DNA from: Drechmeria coniospora
Lineage: Eukaryota > Ascomycota > Sordariomycetes > Hypocreales > Ophiocordycipitaceae
Assembly: GCF_001625195.1 (NCBI RefSeq)
Contig: NC_054391.1
Coordinates: 6,025,157-6,089,156 of the forward strand
Direction of reading: 5' to 3'
Length of the DNA stretch: 64,000 bases
The stretch's first letter is position 1. Each line of letters opens with the position of its first letter. The notes under the pieces are model-generated. The model ran no database searches, had not been told where the DNA came from, and worked only from the letters and a program-made list of their open reading frames with translations. Below are positions 48,836-61,274 of the stretch, one piece after another. The translations under genes and the position numbers were made by a program.

Positions 48836-51800
48836 GACGATGGTTCGGCTGGGTGGGGTTGCGAAGGGCGGTGGGAATAGGAAACCTCGGAACGGACGTC
48901 GCAGCAGGCAACAATCCTGGGGCAGGTGTGGCGGTGGGGGAGCTCGCTCGCGGGCGTGACGAAGGGATCGTGGGTGGTTGCGTCGTCGTTGGAAAAGATG
49001 TCTAGAGCTGGCAAGTAAGCTTTGTGGTGCCACGTCGCCTCCACTGACAACTAGTCACGAATGGAACTACCTTTTGCCGTCACGACCCCCGTGCACCAGG
49101 TTTACAGGTCACGTGCAGGTCATGAGAAGGAACCGAACCTACCCTACACGACGAGCCAACAACATTTCGGCCCCCTTTTTGGCAGGAAATAGGGGGGAGG
49201 GATGGGAGAGCAACACAAATTCTCGTCATCCAGATTTGGTGTGCGTCTAGAATATCATTTCTAAATATAGTCTGTTTCTAGGCTTGGTTTTTCCTGCTAT
49301 GCTGATCATCGAAAAGAGCATCGAGAGGGAGCGTGCAGTGCGGCTACTGGTGGCCTGGCCGTAGCGCGGCAGGTTGATGCAAGATGCTGTGAGCATTGGC
49401 CATCTTCGATCAGGTCACCTCCCTTCGGTCCCGACCTCCGAGACCATGCCCGACGAAGACGACCGGAACATCGCGGCTCAAACTGTCTCGAGGCCACTCC
49501 GGAAATGGCAAATACGCAGCGCAAACATGACACAGGACGTCTGCCTTTGGAGGCTTCTGGCACAGACATCCATAGCAGCAACCCCCTCCTTGGCGAGAAT
49601 GTGCCAGCGGACGGCATGGTGGCGAAGACAACAAACCAGAACAAAAGAAAGGTTCCCTCATGATGACGAGCTGACGACACGGATGAGGCCGTTCATGACA
49701 GGCAGTTCGTTCAGGCACTGTGGTCACGGCACAAACGCACATTCAATGCCAGCAATGCCTGTACTTGTGTGCATGTGTACAGTAGTCGTAAAAGTAAGTA
49801 TGTACTTGCGAAAATGTACATGTACTCCGTACGGAGTACAGGAATGATACATGGATGTAAGTACTTGCACACAAGCTATACGAGCCGATGCTCATCTGTG
49901 CACGCGAGGATTCGTTGTACGCACGCTGTTGTTGTTCTTCAGACAAGCAGCCCCACGTTTTCTCGTGGCTACCGACGGCATCCGCGGCGGATGGCAACGC
50001 AACCAACCCTGACGAATCGACCGACGAACATCCAACAAGCCCTCGGCGGATTCGAAGGGGGAGCAAACCAGGAAGGGGTCGGGGGTTGGGAGGGGATGGA
50101 GGGGTCGCTTACATGTACCGTGTGCGTACTTGCGTTCAGCAGCTGGCTGCTATCGGAGGCAGGCCGACAAAGGCGGTGTAGAATACACAAGACATGATGA
50201 GATCCCCTCAAGCGCGTGACGACAGTGGGATGGAGGGTGGAGTGAACTCGTACTCTGTAGTATTCCACAGTATCGCTCGCTTTACGCTACTCTACATGTG
50301 CTGTACACTTACACTTACTTGTACTTAATTTCAAGTACACATACTTCTTTACTGTACAGCTGCTGTACTGCACACCGACACACTCACTTGCGTGTACGAG
50401 GATGCAATGTACAAGAATAGGTTGTACGGGCATTCGTGCGGTTAACTCGTTCGTCGACAGGATGCAAGTCCTGTAAGTAGTTGTACCACTGTACGCATGA
50501 ATCCTCGCCGAGCACCAAGTACAGCCACATGCACATGTACAAGTACGTGAGAGTGCAAATATTTACTTCTGGTACTTGTAAGTACAAGAGAGAGGGAAGA
50601 TACAAGTATTACAAAGTATACATGTACTTGGATGCACAAGAGGTGGGACTTTGTGACCAGCAAGGGGCAGGCAGGCGTTTGCAACTGTCCAGCATGTCCT
50701 CCTTTCCGTGGCCGAACCCTTGGCGCAGCCTTTCAAGCCGTCTGGTGATGATGGGCCGAGGAGAGGGCGCTCGTGGCCATGGTCAGCAGTAGTCGATGGT
50801 GGCTCCTGTGAGACACTGCACAACGCCGCTCTGTCCTCGCTGGGCAGCTTCGAGAATGCACGGTTGGGACAAAGGCCGGAGGCAAGGTCTCCGGTTAGTA
50901 CCAAGGTGTGGCGGAGTACAAGTGAGTAATTACTCGTAATAGATACTACATGTACTCTGTGCCTGTGCGTGCATTGTACCACTTAAGTACCTCTTGCAAA
51001 TCAATACCTTACCTAGGTAGTACGACGATAGTAGTAGCAGCCAGAGCCTCGAGCCCTTGGGTACAGTTAGAGGACCGAGTTCATGTGAACACCTCCCAAT
51101 GCTTGTACGCTGCACTCGTGTGAGAAGGGAGGTGCGATGAAAGTACTTTTAGGTACAGTGGACTTGCAGAGTAATTATACCAGCTACTCCGTACTCCGTA
51201 GTACTGTCGGTCATGCGGCCCCGAGTACACTGCACATGTACACGTTGAACGAAGTACTTATAGTTTAAGTGTACACTGTATTAGGTACTGTACGGAGTTG
51301 GTGTACTGTACACCTGCATGCAAGTACATGTAAGCAGTAATAATTACTACCCAGCAGGTAAGGTATCCAGACATGTGCTCCGTAACTCTGTTCAAATCAC
51401 GGAGTACAAGCAAGTGTCATGTGTATCGAGCACTTGCACAGCACATGTCCATAGTAGAAGTACTACTACTTGCCTGCTCTTGTACTTTGTGTCGTCGGCG
51501 CACCTACAGTACGTGTAAGTACAGTATACTAAGGAACGTAGTAGGGAATAAGTTAGTACCTAGTACATGTGCCTAAGTACATTAGTTAGGTACTAAAGTA
51601 CGAACCAACGTACTGGCACATACGCTGTACTCACTTGGTATTAGCTCAAGTCGCACATTGATGCTCGAGAACAGGCAACAAGTGCACTCCGTACCGGTCC
51701 GGCTGGTGCACTGTAAGCACATGTGTACTTGAATGCTCCAGGCTGTGATGCGTCTTGGTTCGCGCGTCACTGGAGAGGGTCCACCTGCCAACTGCTTGCT

Positions 51801-54800
51801 TCGCACCGCCGAGAAGTGAAGGCTCGAGTGGTGTGCGAACTCGCCTATCCGTGACTTTACACGTCAGGGCGACGTGACTGGCACCATGCTCCTCATGTGT
51901 TCTGTTGCAGCGCATGTGTTGTCAGACCGACTTGGCGACGAAAGCCACCACAGATGCTTGGTTGCGAGGCTTGGAGTGGATGTCCCGCTCGATTGCGCCC
52001 GTTGTCACCATTGTTTCAGTGGGCGCGCCGCATCCAACATGACTACGGATACGCCACATGGTCGACTGGATGCATGTGCTTGCACAGTACTTACTTGTCC
52101 GTACGGGCACTCGCAAGTAGGCAGTTTGAGATGTGTCCAGTACTGTTCGTGCGTCTTGGACTCGTATGGACACCAGTCCCAACGACACCATCTTTCTTGC
52201 TAGCCCGAACGTGGTCGGGGACGGAGCCTCGGAGCAGCACCGGCTCGAAATTGTCCAAGGCCTAGGCAGCCGTGGCGACGCCTCGAGGCCGGAACGGCGT
52301 TGGAAGTATTCGTAGCTCACGCACGCATGTGCGCTCGGCAGCGAATGGTGGGCAGTGAACGTGAACGCGAACAATGCGTACAACGAGACAGCTGGACGCA
52401 CCGTCTCGCGGCCAGCGGAGCAGCGTGCCGATGATGCAGATGCTCGTCGTGCAAGTACGGAGTGATCCTGTAATACACCTACAGGCTGCAAGTACTTACA
52501 TTTACAAACATGTGCAAGTAACGGCCTGCAAGTACTCCGCACATTAAGCCATGCACCCGCACGACAACAGGGGTAGGCGAGAAGAAGGACCAGTTCGTAG
52601 GTGTACCAAGTATGACCCGACGCATTGAAGTGTGCTGCTTTGCCACGCCAGCTACGTATCACAGTCTACGGATACATCCAGTACGGATGATCCAGAGTTA
52701 ATTACCAGGCTCTGTGTCGAACGCCGCCCGCCGCAATCGAAATTGCGCTCTAATGCTGGTACCAGGCTGTGCACTGTACCAAGTAAGCATGTAGCTGTAT
52801 TACCACTTTGCACCAGACTACTAGGTACTAAAACTACCTACTGTAAGTAGGTAGGTACCTAGTAGGTAGGTACAGTACTGCATGTATGTACCTTAGTAGG
52901 TAGTGCCTAGTACGGAGTACTAGTAGATAGCATGTACTTGCAAGCACTTGAACACTGCAGCGGTAATGCTTGGAACTACAGTAATAATACCAGGTGCCTA
53001 CCTACCTACCTAGTACCTAGTAGTAAGTGCACTCCGTACAGCTACAACTACATGTAAGTACTTGTAGTAGCGGGATGGTGTCGGTACCAGTACGCCCCCA
53101 TTTCCGTGTAGTGCACTTAGGTTAGTGCACAGGCAAGTACGGAAAACAGTACATGGACGCCTAGGTGTATTACTCCGTACTCCGTTCAAGTATCTCAAAG
53201 TACTTGTCCAAGCAGTCTTGAAATTTGCAGGATCGGGGTAGCAGGGGTGCAGTGTCTGTTCCAATTTCCAGTCTTTGCTGAGTTGCGCCGCAATCATGAT
53301 GATGTAGGTACCAAGTATGGGGGGGGACTTGAATGGTGATAGGTACCCGTATCAGCATGCTGAATACTTGTAAATGTGCTCCGTACCTGCGTTTGCAAGT
53401 ACATGTTGGAATGCTGTACGGCTCCCACTTGTGCGCCCAAGTACTCCGTACTGTGAAGTCCGCAGTCGTATTTGTTCGACCTTTGTGAGGCATATCAGTA
53501 ATGTTGTTATTTCGGGGTAATTACCTGCCACTCAAACGAGCGAATCTCAGCCCCTACCCCTTGTGATGAATGGCTTAGTTATTTACTCACGAGCCAATAT
53601 TGGGACGTCTTCGGCAGGCCTCTCCCACCTCCTCGGCTCGGGAGATTGATTGCCCTCCAGTACTCCGTCTTCCGTGATACTCTCGTTGCACGACAGTACT
53701 TTGTTGCACATGCAAGTAAGTAGTTGTACTTGCAAGTACTGGAGGTGTAAGTTCTAGTAGGACGACGCAACTCGCCCCTACTTACGCATTCAATGCCACC
53801 GGATGGAAGGCATTGCATTTGATTCAGGTCATCTGCCAGTGGCCGAGGGCCCTTGGCCTGTGGAACTCTCATGCAGTCGGCGACGGCCAGTCCTGTAATA
53901 ATATGCCGGAACGGTACCCGTCCACAGTCGACGACATGGTTGGTCCAATCTTTCTCAACTGCAGTGGGCGCCGATGCTGGCTGTAAGGAAACAGTGGGGG
54001 ATTTTTAACATTACTGTAATGGCGGTGCTGGTACGGAGAATGGTGTACTTGGGGAGAACATTCTGTAAGGCCAGTACTCCGTGCAGTACGGAGTGCTCCG
54101 ATAAGTATTACCGTATCATTACATGTTTTTTTGCCAAGTACATACCACCCAACCACCTGTCACTTTCTTTTGCAGTAACGAACGGAGTATTATTACTACT
54201 ACTTGGTACTACAGTAATACTTGATTGAGTACGGAGTACGGACTTGTACTTATTTGCATGCACAATGGTTGTAGGGGTAGCCACTAGCAGATTAGTGGGC
54301 CAAGGTGCCTAACGTGTGATAATGCTTTCTCTCATTTATTGCGCTCATTTCGGTGCACAGGTATTACTTGCTATTATTAATACCAGTGTGCCAATTGTGT
54401 CAAATGTAAGTACTGTAAAGGGTGCACTGCACTGTCTTTTAGTTAGGTAGTCGTAGACCCTACTGTACGCCCTTCACAACTTCTGCCGGTGCCATCCGTC
54501 ACCTCCTCGTCTGGCACTTGCAATCACAAGAATGACACTGTATTACGCCTACACCTAGGTACTGGTAGATGCAAGCAAGTTCCTACTACAAGTAGATGCA
54601 AGTGCAGTAGGTATCCAAGTACAGTACTGTACTTCTTGTTCGTGAGGGGACAATCGACTACTAGTAATGCCCCTCCGCACATTTACATTTATTTTATCGT
54701 ACCTAGTATTTCCCTGCATGCCTACTCTAGTTGTAAGTAAGTACATGAATGCACTCGCACACGAACAGAGCGGTACTCCGTACACTTTCATGTATGAGTA

Positions 54801-57800
54801 TTGGCATATCACTACAGTGCTTACATGCACTTTCCACCCTGGGGATGGTGGGCCAATCTGAGGCATTTCTCATTTCTCACCGCATTGTCCTAATGGATGC
54901 CGCAGGCTGCAGCGGGTGCGTCTTGGCTGGTCGTCTGCAGCGCATTTTTGGGGGGGGGGGGAGGGAGGGCCGGCGTGCATTGCTCGTTTGAGTGAAAGCT
55001 CGCCCGACAGGAGTCTAAAAGAAGCCTCCTCGAAGCGGTGCATGCACAGCGAGTACGAGTACCTACAGTAACCTACCTTTGCGGGGTGGCCAATGGTCAT
55101 CTGGCTCGCGCGCTGCGTGGTTGATTCATGCGTTGTTTTTTGCTGCACTTGTTCACCCCTCTTGTCCGTGCCCGAGATTTTTGTACTTACTTACTCCGTA
55201 CGGTACTCCGTAATACTTCGTACTGCACGGAGTAATACAGAGTACATGCACATGTATCCCGTGCCGCAGCACAAGTGCTCGAAGGCGTACTCAGTAAGTA
55301 CATGTACTCCGTATTAAGTACTCCATACGGAGTGCTGTATAAGTAGTACATGCACAGGTACAGATATAATAGTGTACGCTACAGATGAATGAGGAGTGCC
55401 TCGTAATACCGCTCGTCAGATCCTGTCCGTTCCGATTAGGCAAGCTTGCCTTTTCGTTCGCTCACTACCTAGTACCTTTGTGGCTGCCGCTTCTTGTTTG
55501 TGTGCCTCTGTATGCCCTTGCACCTATTCATATACTCTATCCGGGACCAAGTCTGCCAAATGCTCACCGTACGTTTCAAGCACTCCATAAAGCACGGATT
55601 ACCGACACTTGCATTTTCGTGCCATCCGTGTTTGGGAAATGTGGCCGATCATTACGAAACAAAGCCTCACCACTGGCTGATGCCCCCCCCTCGCATTGAA
55701 GAGTACGCTCACAGGTACGGAGTACATACATAAGTATAATTACTAGGTACTTGTACGGAGCACAGAGCCACCACTACTTACAGTACAGCACATGTGTACA
55801 CACTTAAGTAGGTGTACTCTGTAGGGACGGTATTATTCGCCTTGTACGGGGCACTTGTACTTGTACTCTGTACTTGGTACTTGGTTACTCTGCGCTTCTG
55901 TACTCCGAGCGGCGCCAGTACCAGTGCGATTTTCCGTCCACCTCTTTGCCTAGGGCACTAAGCATTATGACCGAGCAAGGTGGTACTTGCTTGTACAAGT
56001 ACGCCTACTGTGCTCCGTACAGTACTTACCAAGTTAAGGTACCTAGTACTTTTAGGAAGGGCACTCACTCCTACTGTACAGGCAAGCAAGTACATGTGGC
56101 GACCTGTGATGAGTTGTTGAACCTGCAACAACGCTAACAAGTAGGCGTCGCAATCCCTCCGAATTGATCAACCCAAACCATGTGCTTGCACCAAGTATGA
56201 AGTATGGTTGGACACCCTGAACCGGGCTGGCCTCGCGGGAACGAAGTGAGTGGTGTTCGGGGCCCGCAAGGCAGCAGCATCTAGTTCTGGGTGCGAACTC
56301 ACACCAGTCGATGAGAGTGAACAAGCCCACTTCCGCTGCCTTTCCTGCCGGGCCTCATCCTTGGTGGCCTCTCCGCTTACGGGCGGGCAACACTTGCAGA
56401 CTTTTCGGTTCTTCGAGAACGACACGTCAATGCTAGATGGGGGACCTCGTCTGTGGCGGGTCTTGGCTCCTGCGGCATCCATCGGGGCGAGCAGTACGAG
56501 TAAGTGGTACATGCACGTGCGATACGGTACACGTGCTTGCCAGCGTAATGCTCCGTATCAGCCGCCATCATTCATTGACCTCATTGGTGACTGACTCTGG
56601 TCGAGTACGGGTGCCACCTGCCTACATGCACTCTTAGTTAGGTGTCAATCGTAGGCAGAAAACATTGCATCACGGATCGCTAAACCCTGAGCCATTTCGC
56701 GGGAAACTGTGCACGTTGCCACGGGCGTGTTGCACTGCACTGTGCAAGCACTAATACTTGGCTGCTTCAAGTACTAGGTAATACTGTGTGTTCTGTGTAC
56801 TGTGCACATGCCCATGCGCACAAGCCATTGCTAACCTCTTCTGGCTGGAGGGTCTTTGCCAGCCAGCCTTGTTGTTCGCCGCAGCCTGAGAGGGGGGAAA
56901 GAAGAAAAAAAAACAACTCTCCGCCGTGCAGTATTAAAACCTTTCTGAGTGGCTGTCTACCTGAACCAGGTCCTCCAAAGGTTCGTCACCTGGACCGAAT
57001 ACATTTACGGAGCACGGAGTACTTTCATGCATCCGAACTCCGTACGGTACTTAAGTACATTTGTTACAGTAGGCGTAAGTAGGTGTACAGTTTCCGAGTA
57101 CTGCAGTGCAGACAGAATACATGCACACCTACGGAGTACACCGACGGACAACACACTCCGTACTGTACTCCGTACCTGTGCAGGTATTACTTAGAATTGT
57201 AATTATTCCGAGGTGTGCTCGTAAGTACTCGTACTGCAAGTGCGTGGCAGTACATGTAGGCACATGTACCGTGCACTCTTACTGTACTACTACTGCACAC
57301 CCACAGAGTAAACATGCACATGCGTACCTAGTAGAGGTACCTCGGGTTCCAGCACAGAACCTACCTGCACAAATACATGTAAATGTAAGTACATTCCCGA
57401 AATACTCTGTTCATTGTACTTAATGCAAGTACCTACGGCAAACGTACTTTCTGTAGTATTACACTATCCGTAGTTACTTACACCTGTATGCACGGAGAAC
57501 AACTACAGCACGTCGTTGATTATGACCATTGATTACGTACATGTACTGTACGTGTACCAGTGCATCTATTCTTATGTACTGTACACTGATGCTGCACCTA
57601 AGAAGTCGTCGCTCAAGACGGTTGCTGTACTTGGTTGTAATTACTTACTGTAGTTGTACATTGACGCACTCCGCACACCCCCCCTCCCCGCCAAAACTTC
57701 GCATTGTAAGTACAACTACGAACGGAGTACGTACCCAAGTACATCTGCTACAAGTATTCTACCCGAAGCACTTGCTTCTGCAACTAATACCTAGTACAGC

Positions 57801-60305
57801 ACGGCACTCACACCCTCCCTGGTGGTGCAGTACTTGTGGTTATGTACCTAGGTCCTAGGTACCAACGTGTACTGTAATTGCGATGCGCTGCCACCTTTCC
57901 AGTTCTGACGCACCCCTAGCAACCCCTAGGGCGTACCAACACTTGAAGAGTTGACATCCAGTCGCGGTGCAAACATGTACTTGCACGTACGAGAAGGAGA
58001 GAGGCCATGCAGCCTAACCATCTCTACTCCGTAATGGTAACAATAATAGGTCGGTACAGTTTCTCCGTCACCTACTAATGCTCTTCAAGTAATTACTACG
58101 AGGTTTTTGGTCGCAGACACCAGAATGTAGTTGTATACTACTGTACCTACATATACATGTACTTACTGTACAACTACATGCGCTCAATGCACACCGTGGA
58201 CGGTACGAAGACGTGCAGGAGTGGATGGATCATCGCGGGCGATTGATACAGTAGTACTCCGTGCCTTGATACTATTATCCTCCAGCGTATGTAACTACTC
58301 TACAGGCAGCGTGAGTACACCTAAGTTAGTAACTACGGAGTACGTACAAGTTACATGTAAGTAGGTATACTGTAAGTAAGTACTCCGTACCGATGCAATA
58401 ATACTCGCTCGTACTCCGTGCTCGTACTCGTTATGCTCGTACCAGTGGTCCAGCAAATAATACCTGCATGTATAGTACTTACAGTACAGTACGAGTGCAG
58501 TACTTGTGGGTGTTAGTGAGCTCGGTACCTGCACAACGATTCGCAGAACCCCCGGCCCTGGAGTCACCCATGAGCCATCGGGCGTGCCTAAGTCTTATCA
58601 ACGGCCGCCCCTAGCCAATTGGGCGCTGGCTGAACGCTGTACATGTGCTCCGTAGGTGCACCTGTACAGTACATGCAGGTGTACGGAGTACTTAAGTACA
58701 GTATTTCAGTTTGACGGGGCCTCCACTCATCTAATTCCTGCCCATGTGCGTGCACCACTGAACACTGGGTTGGGGGTGGGGAGGGGGGGGGCTCAGCAAC
58801 CAAACCAAATCCAGTCAGCCGCTGCAGAGTCGTAAACTCCCAGGACTCAGGCTTGTACGTAAACACAGAAAAAGGCGGGTGCAGGTAGAAGGTACTTATG
58901 CGCCTCTTTTTGTCGCTCCCTGGCTGGTTCGGTCGGTCGGCCCCCCACACCAACAAAACCGACCGCTGTATCCGCGCGTTGCCTACCACAACTAGTCAGC
59001 AGCTAACCTTGCAGACTCTGCAAGGTACCTACCTACCTAAGTTGGTAGGAAAGTAAGTACTGTATTGATACGGAGTAAGTACATGCACTCCCGTACTCCG
59101 TGCATGTATCGGTACCCAGGTAGCCCGTGCAGTACTGTACATATACTTACTGCACACACATACCTGTACTGTGCAGCACGCTTACTGGTAGGTAGGCACG
59201 GGTGCTCGCTGACCCTGACCCGGCTGTGCCACCCGTAACCTTTTCGTCCCCGTCCCCATCGGCCACACCCCAAGAATCTTTCTCTTCATCATCCTCTCTT
59301 CCTCCTCTCCTCTTCCTCCGCTCTCCTTCTCGACGACAAACCGAATCCGTCCCATTCGACAATTTCAGTCACGAACTCTCCATTGTTCGTCGACCTTCGG
59401 ATTCTGGTCTCTGCCGCCGTCCTCTCCCCTCTGGTCTTCCCAGCTCCTCGCTGTGCTCGGCCTCCCGATCCCTCCCATCACCCTCCTGGTCAGGTCCAGC
59501 TGTCGTTGTTGGTACCTCGTCTCCATCTACCGCATTTCTTGCCCCGAGGTATGTGTTGCCGGTTCTCCGTCACCTTCTTCATCGCTTTGGCTTTCGTCAA
59601 TTCGTCAAGTTGCCCATCTTCGCGCGTTTCTTCCGAGCGATCGAAACCCCCCCCAGCCCTTCATCTTGTCTAGTGAACCACACCCACTACAGATTGTCGA
59701 CAAACATTCAGCAACCTTGACCAGTTTGCCCAAAGACAGTCATCGGCGCCAGTCGCGAAAGATCCCCTGAATTGCTGCCCACTCTGTCCACCGGCGAAAC
59801 CTGATGCAGACTTGACGCAGACGATGCCTTTTTTTTTTGCCTTGTTGCTGGAGCATCCCGTGCTGACTTCTTCATCTGCGCAGAGGTGCCCTGATTTGCG
59901 TTACCTTCAACCCGATTTCCTTCCGTCGGCCCCGCAGTCGCCATCAGCATATGACTTGACAACTCATGTAAACGGAGCGGCTCTTCCATATCATCCAGCC
60001 TATTCGCAGCATCCTTTTTCTCTTCGAATTTCCTCTCGCCCTTGATAGCCTTGGTCTTCATCATCAACCAGCGGGACAGTGCATTGATTGGTCGGGCTTG
60101 GGATGGCTCATAAGCTCCAGTGAAGGTCCTGCCGATATTTTGTCGCACTTGGACGTTGTTCTGCGAATCCGGAGACCCGAGACAACAACCCGGCTCTGTG
60201 CCTGCTTCCCACGCAAATCCCACCGACTGTCTCTGCGCTTCACACTTTCAACCCTCCGACGAGGTCGAGCTGATCTTGCTCGGAATCAACGCCGACACCT
60301 TCATC
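48836..60305. repeat. 11.5 kb gene-poor region dominated by GTAC islands
   Basis: No gene is supported between SSS1 and the cyclin gene. Bases 48836-49740 are mixed sequence (SSS1 promoter and beyond). From about 49740 to 59190 GTAC-centred words dominate, broken by a few GC-richer patches (about 49900-50200, 51700-52420, 54840-55020, 56160-56480, 58740-58990). Exact TACGGAGTA/TACTCCGTA copies are seen near 49822, 51185, 52911, 53171, 53441, 54228, 54772, 55191, 55302, 55716, 57131, 58025, 58334, 58380, 58681 and 59072. TAGGTAGG-type runs occur near 52840-52870 and 52990-53020. A 12-G run lies at 54950-54961. From about 59200 the sequence is C/T-rich leader or promoter of the cyclin gene. The longest frame (minus strand, 51922-52662, 246 codons) looks random. 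Confidence 0.6.
49822..49839. repeat. Second copy of the perfect 18-bp palindrome
   Basis: It reads GTACTCCGTACGGAGTAC, identical to 30092-30109, and lies near the left boundary of the large island. Confidence 0.9.
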
Positions 60306-61274
60306 ATGCCGGGCGGTGTGTGTGCCGTCCTCGATTACGAGGTCGACATGATGGCCGAGTACGTTGCGGACATGGCGATGCGTGTGGTTACTCCCGAAGC
60401 AGCCGTCACCACCCCGTTTCGAAAGTTCGTCTCGCAGATTCTTACGTCGACGAGACTCCCAAGCACCACGATCCTCCTAGGCATGAACTACCTCGCCAAA
60501 AGGATCAACTCGATGAAGGAGCACGGTCCCTACAAGGCCTCGGAGGGACAGGTTTGGCGCTATCTCACGGTCTCGCTTCTCTTGGGCAGCAAGTTCTTGG
60601 ACGACAACACCTTCCAGAACCGTTCCTGGTCGGAAGTCAGCGGCATCGCTGTTTCCGAGCTCAACTCGCTCGAGTTCGACTGGGTTCAGGCCATGAGCTG
60701 GAGTCTCTACGTCAACCTGGACCTCAGCAAGGACTACCAGGCCTGGCTTGATAGCTGGCGTGACTGGCAGCAGATGAAGAAACGACAGGCCGCCCACGCC
60801 ATCCGGGAGAGGCTCACATCTCTCGTTCCTGCCATCAACACCGAGGTTGCGAGATTCCATGGCCACCACCAGTCCCCTCATTCGCGCTACATTCAAGAGC
60901 AGGTCGCCGAGTTCGAGCGGTACCAAGCCATCAAGGCGCAGCAGCGCAACTACCCGTGGAACGCACCCCTGACCCCGCCGGACTCTGGTTACGGAACTCC
61001 GGATTATGTCCAGTCCGTGACGTCGAGCAATGCTCGCTACAACGAGTGGTTTGCACAGGCCACCGCTCAGTACACGAATCGATACCCGCACGCCCCCGCT
61101 CAGAACGCCTTCTACCCCGGTCGTCAAGCCTCGTACCACGGCCACTACGGCTATAACAATCAGGGCATTTGGGAACCCGGTGTGCCGGAATGCAACTGCC
61201 CCGGCTGTGCCTCCCCGGCGAAGCAGACACACTATTTCATGTCGCATGGTTACGGACAGCCTGTGGTAGGCTGA
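60306..61274 (+). CDS. CLG1: Cyclin of the Pho80/Pcl-like group (CLG1 type)
   Basis: One frame of 322 aa starts at the ATG at 60306 (MPGGVCAVLDYEVDMMAEYV). The frame stays open upstream but has no ATG before this one. The cyclin box spans about residues 35-145, with FRKFVSQILTSTRLPSTTIL, LLGMNYLAKRIN, YLTVSLLLGSKFLDDNTFQN, WSEVSGIAVSELNSLEFDWV and MSWSLYVNLD. The C-terminal half is Tyr/Gln/Pro-rich with ECNCPGCASPAK near the end. Pcl-type cyclins activate CDKs of the Pho85/Pef1 group. S. pombe Clg1 acts with Pef1. The assignment to Clg1 rather than another Pcl cyclin rests on remembered similarity. The preceding 1.1 kb is C/T-rich and probably a long leader. Confidence 0.85.
   Translation: MPGGVCAVLDYEVDMMAEYVADMAMRVVTPEAAVTTPFRKFVSQILTSTRLPSTTILLGMNYLAKRINSMKEHGPYKASEGQVWRYLTVSLLLGSKFLDDNTFQNRSWSEVSGIAVSELNSLEFDWVQAMSWSLYVNLDLSKDYQAWLDSWRDWQQMKKRQAAHAIRERLTSLVPAINTEVARFHGHHQSPHSRYIQEQVAEFERYQAIKAQQRNYPWNAPLTPPDSGYGTPDYVQSVTSSNARYNEWFAQATAQYTNRYPHAPAQNAFYPGRQASYHGHYGYNNQGIWEPGVPECNCPGCASPAKQTHYFMSHGYGQPVVG

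Noticed and set aside
49374..49847. 157-codon frame downstream of SSS1 on the plus strand
   Set aside because: Its end runs into GTAC island words and it has no resemblance to known proteins. The opposite strand is open as well.
51922..52662. 246-codon minus-strand frame in the large gene-free block
   Set aside because: Composition is random-looking, it crosses GTAC island sequence, and an overlapping plus-strand frame is similar in quality. No motif or start context supports it.
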